Shown one piece after another: positions 47,007 to 58,322 of a DNA stretch of 64,000 nt (positions are counted from its first letter, which is position 1; each line of letters starts with the position of its first letter). Both the position numbers and the translations under genes were made by a program. A model generated the notes under the pieces. That model was not told the origin of the DNA and ran no database searches. It saw only the letters and a program-made list of their open reading frames with translations. The stretch is from Atherix ibis (taxonomy: Eukaryota; Arthropoda; Insecta; Diptera; Athericidae): the NCBI GenBank assembly GCA_958298945.1, contig OY282606.1, positions 87,923,696 to 87,987,695 on the forward strand. The letters are read 5' to 3'.

Positions 47007-47375
47007 TGTTAAGGACCTTCAAGTAACAATATGATGGAAACTGATCTTTTTAGCGTAGAATCTGAAAATATTACACAAATTTTCGTTGTTGTTTGGGGAA
47101 TAAAACAAGGTTTCTGTATGGATTGTTCTAAAAAAGCTGAATTTATTTCAGAAAGATCGTCGAAACAGATTACTTGAGACATGCTCAAAGTTTAAGTTGT
47201 TAAAAAATTAAAATAATATTGACTGTATTTTTTGATTATCGTGATATGGTTCATTGGAAATTTTCTTCTTTAATAAGATAATATCTTATTTTAATAGATA
47301 TTTTCTACCAGAAATAGCCAAATTTGTGTTAGAACAATTCTTAAATTTAACAATGCAATAATGCACCGATCAATA
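47007..47375. other. short A/T-rich interval between two mariners
   Basis: No gene seen. Confidence 0.4.
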
Positions 47376-47377
47376 TA

Positions 47378-48272
47378 TTGGGTTGTGCGGAAAGTAATTT
47401 CGTTTGCTGATGAAGACACAATAAAGGCATTAATTGATGTAAACCCGCGAATAACAAACTTGTGATATTTCTAAGAAATTAAATTTACCAATTTATTCAT
47501 TATCATTTGAAATGATTTAATCTAAAAGCTCGTCATATGGGTTCCTTATCTTCTTACGGAAAAAAATTTGTGCCGTCGCAATGACGTTTGTGATTTGCTT
47601 CTCAAACGCCCAGAAAATTATCCATTTTTGAAGCGTATCATTACTGGGGACAAGAAATGGATTGTCTTCAACAATGTTAAGCACAAAAGATCCTGGAGTA
47701 GAAAAGATGAACCGGCTCAAAGCACTTCGAAAGCCTATATTCATCAAAAAAAGGTTATGCTATCTGCTTGGTGGGATTTCAAAGGAATCGTTTTTTTTTA
47801 GTTTCTACCGAGCAACACAACATTCAATTCTGAAGTGCACAGTACCCTTTACAAATTGTTGGACAAATTGAATGATTCATAATTGGTCAATAGGAAGGGT
47901 ATAGTGTTCCAACAGAATAATGCGAAACCACATACAAGTTGAACCACTCGGCAAACGCTTTTAGAGCTTGGATTGGATATACTACTACACCCACCATACT
48001 TTCCAGACCTAGCTCCCTCCGATTATTATTTGTTCGAGTCTCCACAAAAATTTTTAGTCGGTAAAAAGTTCAATTCAAATGAGGAGGTAAAAAATCACTT
48101 GGAACAGTTTTTTGCCAGCAAAGAATAAAAATTTTATGAGCTCGGAATCATGCTACTGCCAGAAAGATGGCAAAGGGTATTGGATCAGACAAGACAATAT
48201 TTAATTGAATAAAATATTAATTCACTATAAGAAAATCGTCTTCCATATTTATATACTTTCCGACCAACCCAA
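47378..48272 (+). mobile_element. mariner (TTGGGTTG termini), internally deleted
   Basis: Left end TTGGGTTGTGCGGAAAGTAA and right end the inverse of TTGGGTTGGTCGGAAAGTAT, within TA at 47376-47377 and 48273-48274. At 895 bp it has lost about 400 bp, all from the 5' coding part. Sequence and termini are like mellifera-type mariners. Confidence 0.9.
47568..48215 (+). pseudogene. mariner transposase, catalytic half only
   Basis: Starts at the CRRNDVCDLLLKRPENYPFL region, so both helix-turn-helix motifs are missing. It has ITGDKKWIVFNNVKHKRSW (first Asp kept) and LSAWWDFKGIVFF, then a frameshift. GIVFQQNNAKPHTS follows, where the second catalytic Asp is Asn, and then HPPYFPDLAPSDYYLFES (third Asp). 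The C-terminus has FFASKE followed by a stop in place of the next codon, then ELGIMLLPERWQRV. Non-functional. Confidence 0.85.
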
Positions 48273-48274
48273 TA

Positions 48275-49525
48275 TTTACGAAAACCCCAACAGATTTTTT
48301 CGATATTACTCCATATTTTTGCTATCCTGATTTTATAAGCACCAATAAGTGATTATAGAAATCTTTTCCGAAAAGTATATTAATTTTTGGCATCAATGTT
48401 TTGCTTCAAATGGTTGCATATTTTTAAGTTAACAAAATAAATTTAAATTATTAATTAATATTTTGTATTTTATTTAACATTTTTGGATAGATAACTTTAT
48501 AAGTTTGATATAAAACTAGTCTGTATTAATTTGAATTCATTGTCATGTATGATTTTAATTTTTTTTTAATTTTTATTCCCATTCTAAACTATTTGTCTTT
48601 TAGATTATAAAATAAATTTAATGTTTTTCTATTAAAAATTATATTATTTAAGCAAATTTTTATAGTTGAATTAGAGAATGTTTTCGAAAAAATTATAAAT
48701 TGAATTTTAAGTGAACTTCTGAACAAGTATTTTAGGAGTTTTAGTTATTAGTGTTGAACTTTTCAATATCGATAATTTTCTAAAGTACGCCAAACTAACA
48801 TTAAGAATGGTTTTGAGAATATTTTCTTCTTCTAATATCAATTATTCATTAAACTTCTTCAAATTTCATATATTAAATATTGCAACTGTTTGTGAAAATA
48901 TTATAATTTGGAGTATTCTTGATCCAAGAAGCATCGTTGGTTACTTTTTAATGCAAATGCACAACAAATTAATTCACATACGTGTATGCCCTAAAATCTC
49001 TTGGTAGAATCGATGAACGTATTAATATGGATCCTGAAGAAGATTATCAAGAATGATAATAATAATGACGGTGGTGATGGTGATGATAATGTTAATGGTG
49101 ATGATGATGATGGCGAGAACGATTGAAACTGATACGGATCAAGTATGGTACTCGTATTTTTAATGAAAATCATTTGTTTAACTATCAAACTAAAATTACA
49201 TACAAAGTTTTAATTAAACGTACCCAAGTTTTATTTGAATGCAAAATTTTCTGCATATTTAATTAATTAATCCAATATCAGATTTAGATTATTGTTGATA
49301 TGTTGTTATAATTTTCATAGCAGTTTTAATACTCTGCTCTAAAGTAATTGAAGTTTACTTGAGTTAAATTGCAAAGTATATCATCAAAAATTAAACGGTA
49401 ACTATTTTCGTTACTCAAAGCGCATTCAATAAATTTATTTAGATATGTTAGAAGATTTTTATATTTAAACAAAATGTGTAAAAGTTTTTCCAAAAGCTTA
49501 TTTTATAAATAAAAATTATTTTTCT
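48275..49525. other. A/T-rich interval with an imperfect GAT repeat
   Basis: No gene. Bases about 49050-49115 are a degenerate (GAT)n/(GGT)n trinucleotide run. Confidence 0.6.
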
Positions 49526-50415
49526 TAACCGTTTTACTGCTGAGACTTTTTTCACATATTATGCGAAAATTTCGGAAGAATTTTTGGAGAAAAAATAATC
49601 TTTCAATAAGTGTGCACAAAATTGTGTACATTTTCATCAAAAATAGAGGGATTTTCGTAATTCTTTCGGTAATGTGTAGGGAACATATCAAACTACTAAA
49701 ATAAAAGATAATTTTAACTATAACTGTATTTATTTATCTTTTAAAAATAAAAATAAAAACAAAGAAGAATATAAAAAAAAATTATATGCAAAAATGTTTT
49801 CCAACACAAACTCCATGTACTCCCTTCTTACACGGAACACAAATTATTCTTTTATTACTGCAAACGGTACAGCATCGTAACTTTTCCAAACCAAAGCTTT
49901 GCTTTGATGTTGATAGTGTCTCCGAGAAGCTTTTTTTTATCCATCCACTCTTTCTCATTATTTTCGATGATTTCTGAAGCAAACTGTAGTTTAGTCATTC
50001 TTTTTTTATTTACATTTTTTGTGTATAAAATATATGATTTTAATATCATTCTTCCAAATATATTGAATGTGACTTTTTTCAAAAAATAAATTTTAGTGTT
50101 CTCCGTTCATCCAAATATACGTATAACATTTTATCCGATTCGTCTACTCCACCCATAAATTTATTATAATTGTGAATGATGCTTGATTTTGTCTTTTCAA
50201 TTTCAAATGATCCTCTTTTTTGCTTTGTGATTACATTACTTATATTTCCATTTGTTGAAATAAGTAAAACGGAGAGCTTTTTGGATTTGTTATCCCTAAA
50301 TGAACATAGTAATACATCTTTGGTTTTGAAATATATAGGTAAACCAACATAGGATGTTTTTGCTTCCTTAAGAATGTTTTTTCGATTAATTCTTATTGTT
50401 CCTGTAATATATGTA

Positions 50416-51445
50416 CTAGGTAAATAAGCTCAAATCCGCTGTTTGGTCATAGTTGGCGTGAGTGAGCGTATTAAGCTACCATGGGCACGCCATACCTTTT
50501 TTATGAGTTTGACATCTGTCAACATTAATCAGTGCACATTGTCACCAATTTCGTATAACAACATACATTTTTCCTTTGGTAATCATGTCTAGTTTTGTGC
50601 CAGAAAAAGAGCATATGCGGGAAGCTCTGCTTTTCTGCTTTAATTTGAAGAAATTGGCTGCCGAATCGCATCAAATGCCGAATCGGAAACAATGAGCCGA
50701 GATTGGTTTCGTCGGTTCAAAGACGGCAATTTTGACTTGTAGGACAAGAAGCGTGAAAATCGGCCTAGGAAGGTTGAGGACCATCAATTGCAGGCTTTTT
50801 TGGACGAAGACGATACCAATTGGGTGTTACTCAACCAGCCAATACCATGCATCCACTTGCCATGGGGAAGATTGAAAAGATCGGAAAATGGGTGCCGCAT
50901 GAATTGAATGATAGGCAGATGGAGCGACGCCAAAATACATGCGAAATCTTGCTCGCCAGACAAAAAAGAAAGTCGTTCCTGCATCGGATTATGACAGGCG
51001 ATGAAAAGTGGATATATTTTGAGAATCCTAAACGCAAGAAATCGTGGGTTGATTCCGGCCAACCATCAACATCTTCCCCAAGACCAAATCGCTTCGGACG
51101 GTAGACAATGCTGTGCGTTTGGTGGGATCAGCAGGGTATTGTCTACTATGAGATGTTGAAACCTAGTGAAACTATCAATGCCCACCGCTACCACCAACAA
51201 CTGATCAAAGTGCACCGTGCTTTGTGCGAAAAAAAGAACGAAAACGTCCAAAAATGGCTTGATGAGGGGTTTGCCTCGAAAGAGAAGGAATTTTTTTGGC
51301 GTGTTATCCACAAATTGCCCGAGAGATGGAAAAAGTTTGTAGCTAGCGAGGGCAAGTACTTTGAATAAATTTGGTTTTGCTTTCTATTAAAAAAACATGT
51401 GTTTTTGTTAACAAAAAAACAGCGGATTTAAGCTTATACACCTGG
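50416..51445 (+). mobile_element. Mos1-like mariner inside piggyBac-like transposase
   Basis: Ends CTAGGTAAATAAGCTCAAAT (left) and GCTTATACACCTGG (right), TA at 50414-50415 and 51446-51447. 1030 bp. It splits the piggyBac-like frame between the LARALLEK region and the part encoding TGTIRINRKNILKE, so it is younger than that element. Confidence 0.9.
50585..51368 (+). pseudogene. Mos1-like mariner transposase, broken
   Basis: Starts MSSFVPEKEHMREALLFCF at 50585. A deletion after SHQM brings a stop. The next frame (50820-51104) holds WVPHELNDRQMERRQNTCEI and FLHRIMTGDEKWIYFENPKR, so the first Asp is present, and ends in a stop at the GR junction. The last frame (51108-51368) has CVWWDQQGIVYYEM and RALCEKK. 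It then jumps to the VQKWLDEGFASKE C-terminus, deleting about 73 residues with the second and third Asp. This is the complement of the deletion in the 32606 copy. Confidence 0.88.
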
Positions 51446-52533
51446 TAAATTTCTCCAATAATGCTCTAGCAAGCTTCAAACTTGTATAAAAGTTGTCTGT
51501 GAATAAGTGGTAACCCTTGTTCAGATAGTCCCCCATATTGTGTAATTTTTCTACAAACTATGTGACCAAGTCCATGTTCTTTTAATTCATTTTTATCACC
51601 CGCTAACCTTGCTCCTTTGTAACAATAAAATCTTAAAATAGGCAATAATTACTGTTGGAGTCACACAACATCCAAAATTTTATGCATCACAGAGTTGAAT
51701 TGGGTTCCAACTAAAGACTCTTCAATTGATAATTCTCGGTGAGGTTGGTAATAGTGTCGAAAAACTTTGTTGGCATGATCAACTAGTGGAGAAAATCTGG
51801 CAGATGGATCATAATCTGGCTGACCTGATGGAGCTAAATTTTTGTTATCAACCAAGTGAAAAAATTTAAGTATTAACAGAAAACGGTCCCGCGAAAACAT
51901 TTTTCTGAACCACGGGATACATCTGGAGTTATTCAACCAATAGGAATTTATAGTTGGTCTTTTAGTAATACCCATTTCCAATAAAACTGTGATAAATCCT
52001 TTTATTTCTAATTCCGTAACTGGATTCCATAATTTAGAATTCAAGAATATCGATTGGTTTTTTTTACAATAATTTTAAGGAGCAAAGACGTAAAAAATAA
52101 TTCAAAATATCCAATAGGCTTTTCAATACCGACAGGTAAATGTTTTGGTCCGAGAATTTCGAAAAAATTGTTATTGGTTTCGTTGAAAAAATTTAGATCG
52201 GAAGGAAGTTGCACGAAAGTATCGGTATTAAAACCGTTCAAAGAAATAGAATCAATATCGGAAGTTTCACTTTCACTACAAATACGCATTCTTCGATTTG
52301 TAAACATTGTGATTTCATCCTCACTGTCACTAAAAGAAAAATTTTCACGCGAAGTTCCGCAAGTGTTTGCATCATCGCTACTTAACGAATTCGTCATCGT
52401 ATGAGGGAAATAAACAATTTTTACTGATAAAAAAATACAAAAATTAATCTTATTTTCACCGCGATATACACGTACTTTTTAAAAGTTTATTTATGATTAT
52501 TATTGACGAATTAAAAATGATTTGCGCGCGCGC

Positions 52534-52547
52534 ACCGCGAAATGTCT
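52534..52547. repeat. target-site duplication, left copy
   Basis: ACCGCGAAATGTCT, identical to 54981-54994. It borders the poly(A) end (T-run) of the LINE at 52548. Confidence 0.95.
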
Positions 52548-54980
52548 TTTTTTTTTTTTTTATATAGTTTCATTTATTTATTATTCAGTAATAGTGGTGG
52601 TGGTGTTCATATGAAACTTACAACTAAAGAACCACTGTAGATTTTTATTTTTCTTAACCTACTGATTCAGGTTGGAATACTCTAGGTTACTTAAGCTATT
52701 ATATTATTACAAGGTTTTTCCTAAGTCTATTGAAATTTAAGTTTCTCTAATTATCTATTATATTTTTTTTAACATATACTACTAAAAATTTAAAAAAAAC
52801 GTAGTCCATTTATTATTGTTTTGTATATTGTTACTTAGACTAAAAGAAAGAATTTACACCTAATTTACAACTACCCATACCCCATACTTATAACTAATCC
52901 ATACCCCTAGTGATATTTTGGTTAACCTTCGTCGATCCACCAGCATCGCGTTTTTGTTTTCTTTTTGTCTCTTGTCGATATTTCTGTGTTATATTGTAGA
53001 GTATTTATGTTTCTGCTGTTTGCAATATTCCTTGGAATTTTTTTGTCTGATGCTCTGCGTTTGGTGTGGAATAAAATTGGGATCTTATTTGCGTCTTGGA
53101 TATATGCGTGTTTATCCAAAAAGATGAAAGCTTCAGGGGGTATGAAACCTGTGTCCATGCTATATTGAATGTACTGATCATCTGGATATATTGCATGTCC
53201 TATTAAGCTATTGTTTTCAGCAAGTTGCGCTCTGTTAAAATGTTTCCTGCAAAGAGAGATTATATGGTTATCTATCCTAATTATGTTTGCCCAGTTATAA
53301 ATCGTTTTATTAGAGATATAGTATTTGTAGTTTGTGTTTGGCTTTCGGTATTTTCCCAGGCATGCTCGAAGATATTTCCTTTCGTAAATTCTAAATTTCT
53401 CCATTAGTGACGCGCTTACGTTGTACCAAATTTGGCTACCGTAACATAGTATTGGTCTGATTATAACCTGATAAGCGATAATTTTGACTCTGGAAGAAAT
53501 GAGTCTTGAATAAAACAGTTTGTTGGCGATCCTAAACGCTTTATTTGCTTTTTCAAGAGCTTTTTTAATGTGGTCGGTAAAGTTTAAGTTGTTTTTGAAC
53601 CATATGCCTAAGTAACGAACACAGGACTTGTTATTGCAAGTTTCGCCATTATCTGCTCTAATGCAAAATTGCTTCCAATTTTGCCGAACCGAGGTATGAC
53701 ACGACTCAATTTTATTTCGAAATAATATCGACTCACACTTACTATAGTTAATTCTTAAGCGCCAAGAATTAACGAAGTCCTGTGTGATTTTGAACATTTT
53801 TTGCAGATTAGCTTGTATATTAGTTATTTTGCGGTCAGAAGTGTACAATGTTATATCGTCTGCAAAAGCTAATGTAAATGTTTTACCTGGCAGGTTGTTC
53901 AATTTCTTTAATAAGTCGTTTATGTAGATAATGAATAGCGTTGGTGATGTTACAGTTCCTTGTTGTAAACCATTGTTAATGCTGTATTTTTTGCTTTGTC
54001 CAGCTCCATTTATTTCAACTGTGAATGTTTTGTTGGAAATCATATTAGAAACTGTTTTTATTAAGCACGGTTGGAAGTTATTTTTTATCAGTTTAAAGAT
54101 TAAAGCTTCAGTCCATACTGAGGTAAAAGCATCGGATAAATCGACTAATAGCGCCCCGACACATTCTTTATTATTTATGTACCAGCATATATCCGACATG
54201 AGTTTGTTAGCTGAATGAATTGTAGAGTGGCCCATTCTGAATCCAAATTGATTTTCTACTAAAATATTGTTGTTGTTTACTGAGTGTAAAATAGAGTCCT
54301 GTATGATTTTCTCGAAAATTTTACTGATGCTAGGCGTAAGACTGATGGGTCTGAAGTTGTTCGGGTCAGATGAATCTTTCCCCGGCTTTTTGATAGCTAT
54401 TACAGCACGATGGAAAGTAATAATTGTTGAGAGCATTGTTAAATATTGTGACGTAATCGAGGATAACTATATCAGTCAAATGCTTGAGGATGATATTTGG
54501 GATGCTGTCAGGACCTGAAGATGTTTTGCTCTTAAGATTTCTAAAACAATATATTGCTTTGTCGGAGGTGGTGAAGTAATTATCTGTTTGGTGTTCTTCA
54601 ATATTATTCGCAATTAATTTATTTGAAAAATTTCTCACATTAAGAGAAATATGTTGTTGTTCAAACTGCCTCACTGTTTCTCGTATTTCGGTGTTGAGTA
54701 ATTCGTTTGCACTAGCATGTATACGTAATGTGTGTTTAGTTTGGAACGTGATACCCAAAATATTGCTCATATGGTTATAATTGTCGATGATAAAGTTATT
54801 TTCTTCGTCTTTTTGTAGTTCATCAGTGTTGATTCCTGCATCGGTCAATAGGTTTATTTGGTTTATGTTAATTTTTAGTGGCTTGTTTATGGTGGTGTCT
54901 TTTTTTCTATATATTTTGTTTAGTGTAGGAAACATATCCGTGTTGGAAGGTGAAATGTTTTTTAATTTATTTTCCCAGTG
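52548..54980 (-). mobile_element. 5'-truncated LINE with a perfect 14-bp target duplication
   Basis: A minus-strand LINE of 2433 bp with a poly(A) tail at 52548-52563 and ACCGCGAAATGTCT directly repeated at both ends. The 5' boundary at 54980 is therefore exact. Its target was the G/C-rich 5' portion of a piggyBac-like element. The good preservation and perfect duplication suggest it is among the youngest insertions here. Confidence 0.95.
52922..54980 (-). pseudogene. LINE reverse transcriptase, nearly intact (one frameshift)
   Basis: From the 5' boundary the frame is open to about 54366, with WENKLKNISPS, a basic linker, FRNLKSKTSSGPDSIPNIIL and IFNNALNNYYFPS. One frameshift near 54400 leads into a 504-codon frame (54436-52922). 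This has AVIAIKKPGKDSSDPNNFRP, NQFGFRMGHST, LLVDLSDAFTSVW (first Asp), NNGLQQGTVTSPTLFIIYIN, LAFADDITLYTSD (intact pair), a thumb with CVRYLGIWFKNNLNF, and a long C-terminal region ending at CWWIDEG. Jockey/LOA-like in overall pattern; exact clade uncertain. Endonuclease and gag are lost by 5' truncation. Confidence 0.88.
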
Positions 54981-54994
54981 ACCGCGAAATGTCT
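54981..54994. repeat. target-site duplication, right copy
   Basis: ACCGCGAAATGTCT, the partner of 52534-52547, at the truncated 5' end of the LINE. Confidence 0.95.
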
Positions 54995-55010
54995 ACACAG
55001 GTCGATATAT

Positions 55011-57512
55011 AAAATCAAACTGAGAATTAAGAACTAATTTGTTAATCAGTGAATTTTTTACAAAAACTTAAATTTCACTTTATATTTTAATGAAGTACGC
55101 GTATTCAAATATTTCTACAAATTTATACCTGTATACTTGTAAGCTTTATCCTTAAAACAAAATAAATGTGTTCTGTAAGCTTTATCCTTAAATTATCAAA
55201 ATACTTACAATTTCGTTTAATGAAATTTTTATTTTAATAAAAAATTCATTTCTTTAAAAATAATCCTTTCATTGAATTGTGAAGTTACTCACAGTAAATT
55301 TAATGAGATTTCTATAGTTTTTATAGCATAGAAAATATTCTCATAGGATTTGTTAAAATAATAAATTAAAAAAAAAGAAAAAAAAAACTTTGACGAAAAT
55401 GAATGAAAATATTTCAGATTCCTTAAGATATGAATTTTTACAATTGGGAAATCAATAACATTGGAATGAAATGTGTTTAGGGAGTACTTCCCCACTCAGT
55501 GAAGATTTTTATTATTCTCAAAACAATTCTTTAGGTTCAGATTTATAGTGATTTCTTATGAATAATACAATATAAGAAAAGTGATGAATGTAATTTTAAA
55601 AAAAAAATAGAAATTGTTTAGTCACTACTTTTAATTAAAAGTAGAAAAAAAACAACAATAATAAGATTTACTGAAAATAAAAATTTCTATTCGGAGATAA
55701 AATATAATTTTTTGAAAAGTTAAATTTAACTTATGTAAATAAAATCCATATTTAATTAAAGTATGATATTTTTTAACTTATTTAAAGCGTTTATCTAGTT
55801 AGTGTTTAGTGAATTCCGTTGAACATATAAATACTCGTAAATGTAGAAGAAAAACCTATTGTTAAATTCTAAAATAACTTTTCGTATCCTAATTTTATTT
55901 GTGAACATTTTATTTATCTTCTAAAGCGTTTTCTTATGTATCTTTGGCTAATATCTTAATACTTAAAAAAAAAAAATCAATTTCAGCTACAAAAATCCTA
56001 ACCGATCTTCTTAAAAAAACGTTCAAATCCTCTTGAAAATAATCGTATGACAATCAATTGATTTTTTTCATAAAAAAAAACTTCAAACTTAAATTTGCGG
56101 AAAAAATAAATTTCGCCATGCCAAAATGAGCTTTCTAGTAATATCAGTTTAATTTCAATGCTGAATTTTGTTACAATTTGCTCACACTGAGAGTACCAAA
56201 GACATTTTAGGTCCTTGAATATTTTTTATCGTTAACACTTTTGTTCTATTAGCTAAATTGTATAATAATTCTGTGGTTGAACATGAGAATCCTTTTTGTG
56301 TATTTCAGTTTCGTTTATTACAGTACCGAAATGGTTTTCGTGTTTATTATTCTCAAAGGTATAAAAGTAAATGCCATGAAAAATACACACAAATTTTTAG
56401 GTGTTTCTTTTGTTTAAGCAAAGTGCGAATAATGTATGGGATATTCTCACGAATCTGCTTCTTTGGTAAAAATAACTGCTAAATATGTGCTAACTTGTGA
56501 CCAGTCAACAATATAATTACAACATATAATTATGGTATGTGCTTTTTTTATTACCTATATATTTTTGTTTTTAATTTTATAAAACTTTTGGTTTTCAGAA
56601 AATTTCATGTTCTATACTTGGAATAAATCGATTTTATTTGATGTTATCGCAGAGTTTGAAAATTGTTTTATATTTTCTATAGTAGACCAATAAATTTGTT
56701 AAGAAAAAAAAATTTAAATATTCAAAATTATTGCTCTTATCAATTTTTGTGACCGTATATAAAAATGAAATTAGTTTGAAAAATAAAACCCAACACGAAA
56801 ATCCAATTTCAAAGTCTAGACTTATTGAATATCCCAAAGCAGTTTATAAATCCTATTTCAAAGTTTCAGTATACGCAAGTCTGATTTCTGATTTTAATAT
56901 TGATTATAACTTATACTTTTCATAAAATTTGTATATTTTTTATGATAAAAATGAAAAGTGGTTATTATTACGAATATTTTATGTGCGCCTATAATAATTT
57001 TCGAAAATTCTTTCATATATTTAATATTTACAAGAATTGTGATGGTATAAAAGGGATCCTGCCATATATACTATCGCTCATCTAAACAATTTATTACTTT
57101 GGATATTTTTGTAATTAATTTTGAACTTATAAATGTTACTTTTTACAGTTTATTAGAATAGTTTTTCAATTCAATATATTCTATAATTTTGTTAACTTAC
57201 ATTATTATTCGTATTTTAAATTTTTTTACTCGTAATCGTATCCATTCTTGTTTTTAATAACCTCCTAATTGCACCTAAAATATTCTCGTTAGTAATTTTT
57301 CCAACGCTTCTGGTTTAATTTTCGACCAAAAGCACGCTGTAAAAATAAGTGCTTTGTGGATGGATGTAGAGCAGACTCCCCCTACATTGCTGTCTAGATC
57401 ATCCGAGAATAGGTCCGACAAAGGTGACCAATCGATTACTACCAGTTTTTTCTCGCAAGCTTTGTAAGGATTATTTAGATGAAAATTATTAATTTAAATA
57501 ACTCTTACAAAG
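55011..57512. other. A/T-rich interval, no gene seen
   Basis: Several short frames (for example 56258-56482) lack similarity. Nothing is supported. Confidence 0.5.
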
Positions 57513-57514
57513 TT

Positions 57515-58216
57515 TCGACATGTGTTTGAGATCGACAAGTTCGCCCATTTTGAATTTTTCACAGCTGCTTTGCTTCCACGTGTTTTGGCTCGTCTTCGAT
57601 TTTTGCCCATTTTCGATCAAAAATTTGCTCCAGAGGGTCATAACTGATGACGAATCATGGGCTTATGGTTATGACATGGAAACCAAAGCTCAATCATCCC
57701 AATGGAAGCTACCGCACGAGCCAAGATCGAAAAAAGCGCGCCAAGTTCGGTCGAATGTAAAGGTTTTGCTTACAGTTTTCTTTGATTGTAGGGGCGTGGT
57801 GCATCATAAATTCTTGCCACAGAATATAACGCTCAATAAGGAATATTACCTGCAAATTAATATTAAGGAATATCACCTGCAAATGTCCGGATTTGTGGAA
57901 GAAAAAAAATTGGCTTTTGCACCATACACTAATAATACCGCAGCCACCGTATGCCCCAGATCTGGCCCCTGTGACTTTTTCTTGTTCCCGAAATAGATTC
58001 TTTGATCCATTTTTTGGAATGGGCAAAAATCGAAGACTAACCAAAACACGTGCAAGTAAAGCAGCTGTCAAAAATTAACTGAACATTCAAAATGGCCGAA
58101 CTTGTTGGCATAAATCAGAGACATGAGTACCAACATAACGCCATTAAAAAATCGAAAATCGAATATACGTAACCCACGAAAATTCAAAATTCGTGATACT
58201 TTTTGAATAGACCTTG
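57515..58216 (+). mobile_element. rearranged mariner derivative with an inverted 5' end at its 3' side
   Basis: Transposase remnants read on the plus strand: DFCPFSIKNLLQRVITDDES (first Asp region), YDMETKAQSSQWKLPHEP, KKARQVRSNVKVLLTVFFD, and in a shifted frame PQPPYAPDLAPVTFSCS. Instead of the family 3' end, bases from about 58018 to 58216 are an inverted copy of the 5' leader, ending in the terminal repeat AGTATCACGAATTTTGAATT (reverse strand) next to TA. The left part (57513-57610) has the same leader in normal orientation, so the two form long inverted arms. The left terminal repeat itself is missing or decayed. Confidence 0.75.
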
Positions 58217-58279
58217 TATTTTCAATCATGCAGTGATCAAGTTATATATTTTTTTGCAACAGTTAATACCTCCTGAAGT

Positions 58280-58322
58280 CTTCGTTTGACTATTTAAATG
58301 CTTATTAAATAGTCAAACGAAG
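58280..58322. repeat. perfect 18-bp hairpin
   Basis: CTTCGTTTGACTATTTAA (58280-58297) and its exact reverse complement (58305-58322) are separated by 7 nt. Possible end-to-end remnant of a small inverted-repeat element. No poly(U) or gene context suggests a terminator. Confidence 0.9.

Larger units (their letters stand above)
49786..52397 (-). pseudogene. piggyBac-like transposase, interrupted
   Basis: The N-terminus (52397-52041) is acidic, with SFSDSEDEIT and LPVGIEKPIGYFELFFT. After a frameshift near 52044 comes WNPVTELEIKGFITVLLEMG and IPWFRKMFSRDRFLLILKFF, then LSIEESLVGT, where piggyBac proteins normally have IDE(S/M): the first catalytic Asp is Glu. The next part (51448-51660) has YKGARLAGDKNELKEHGLGH and, in another frame, LFTDNFYTSLKLARALL (second Asp kept). 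The frame then meets the mariner. Beyond it (49786-50410) are KRGSFEIEKTKSS, YNKFMGGVDESDKML (third Asp) and a Cys-rich end with CTVCSNKR...CVPCKKGVHGVCVGKHFC. Several frameshifts; non-functional. Confidence 0.85.
49530..55010 (-). mobile_element. piggyBac-like element carrying two later insertions
   Basis: Minus-strand piggyBac-type transposase pieces occur at 49786-50410, 51448-52044 and 52041-52397. A mariner (50416-51445) and a LINE (52548-54980) interrupt the element. Removing them leaves one collinear element. The outer limits are estimates. A TTAACCGTTTTACTGCTGAG string at about 49525 could be the 3' terminus (TTAA target), and the G/C-rich CGCGCGCACCGCGAAATG region (52525-52547, continued after 54981) is near the 5' end. 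I could not pair the two termini. Confidence 0.75.

Noticed and set aside
58280..58322. Hairpin as a transcription terminator
   Set aside because: Eukaryotic context, no gene upstream and no T-run after the stem.
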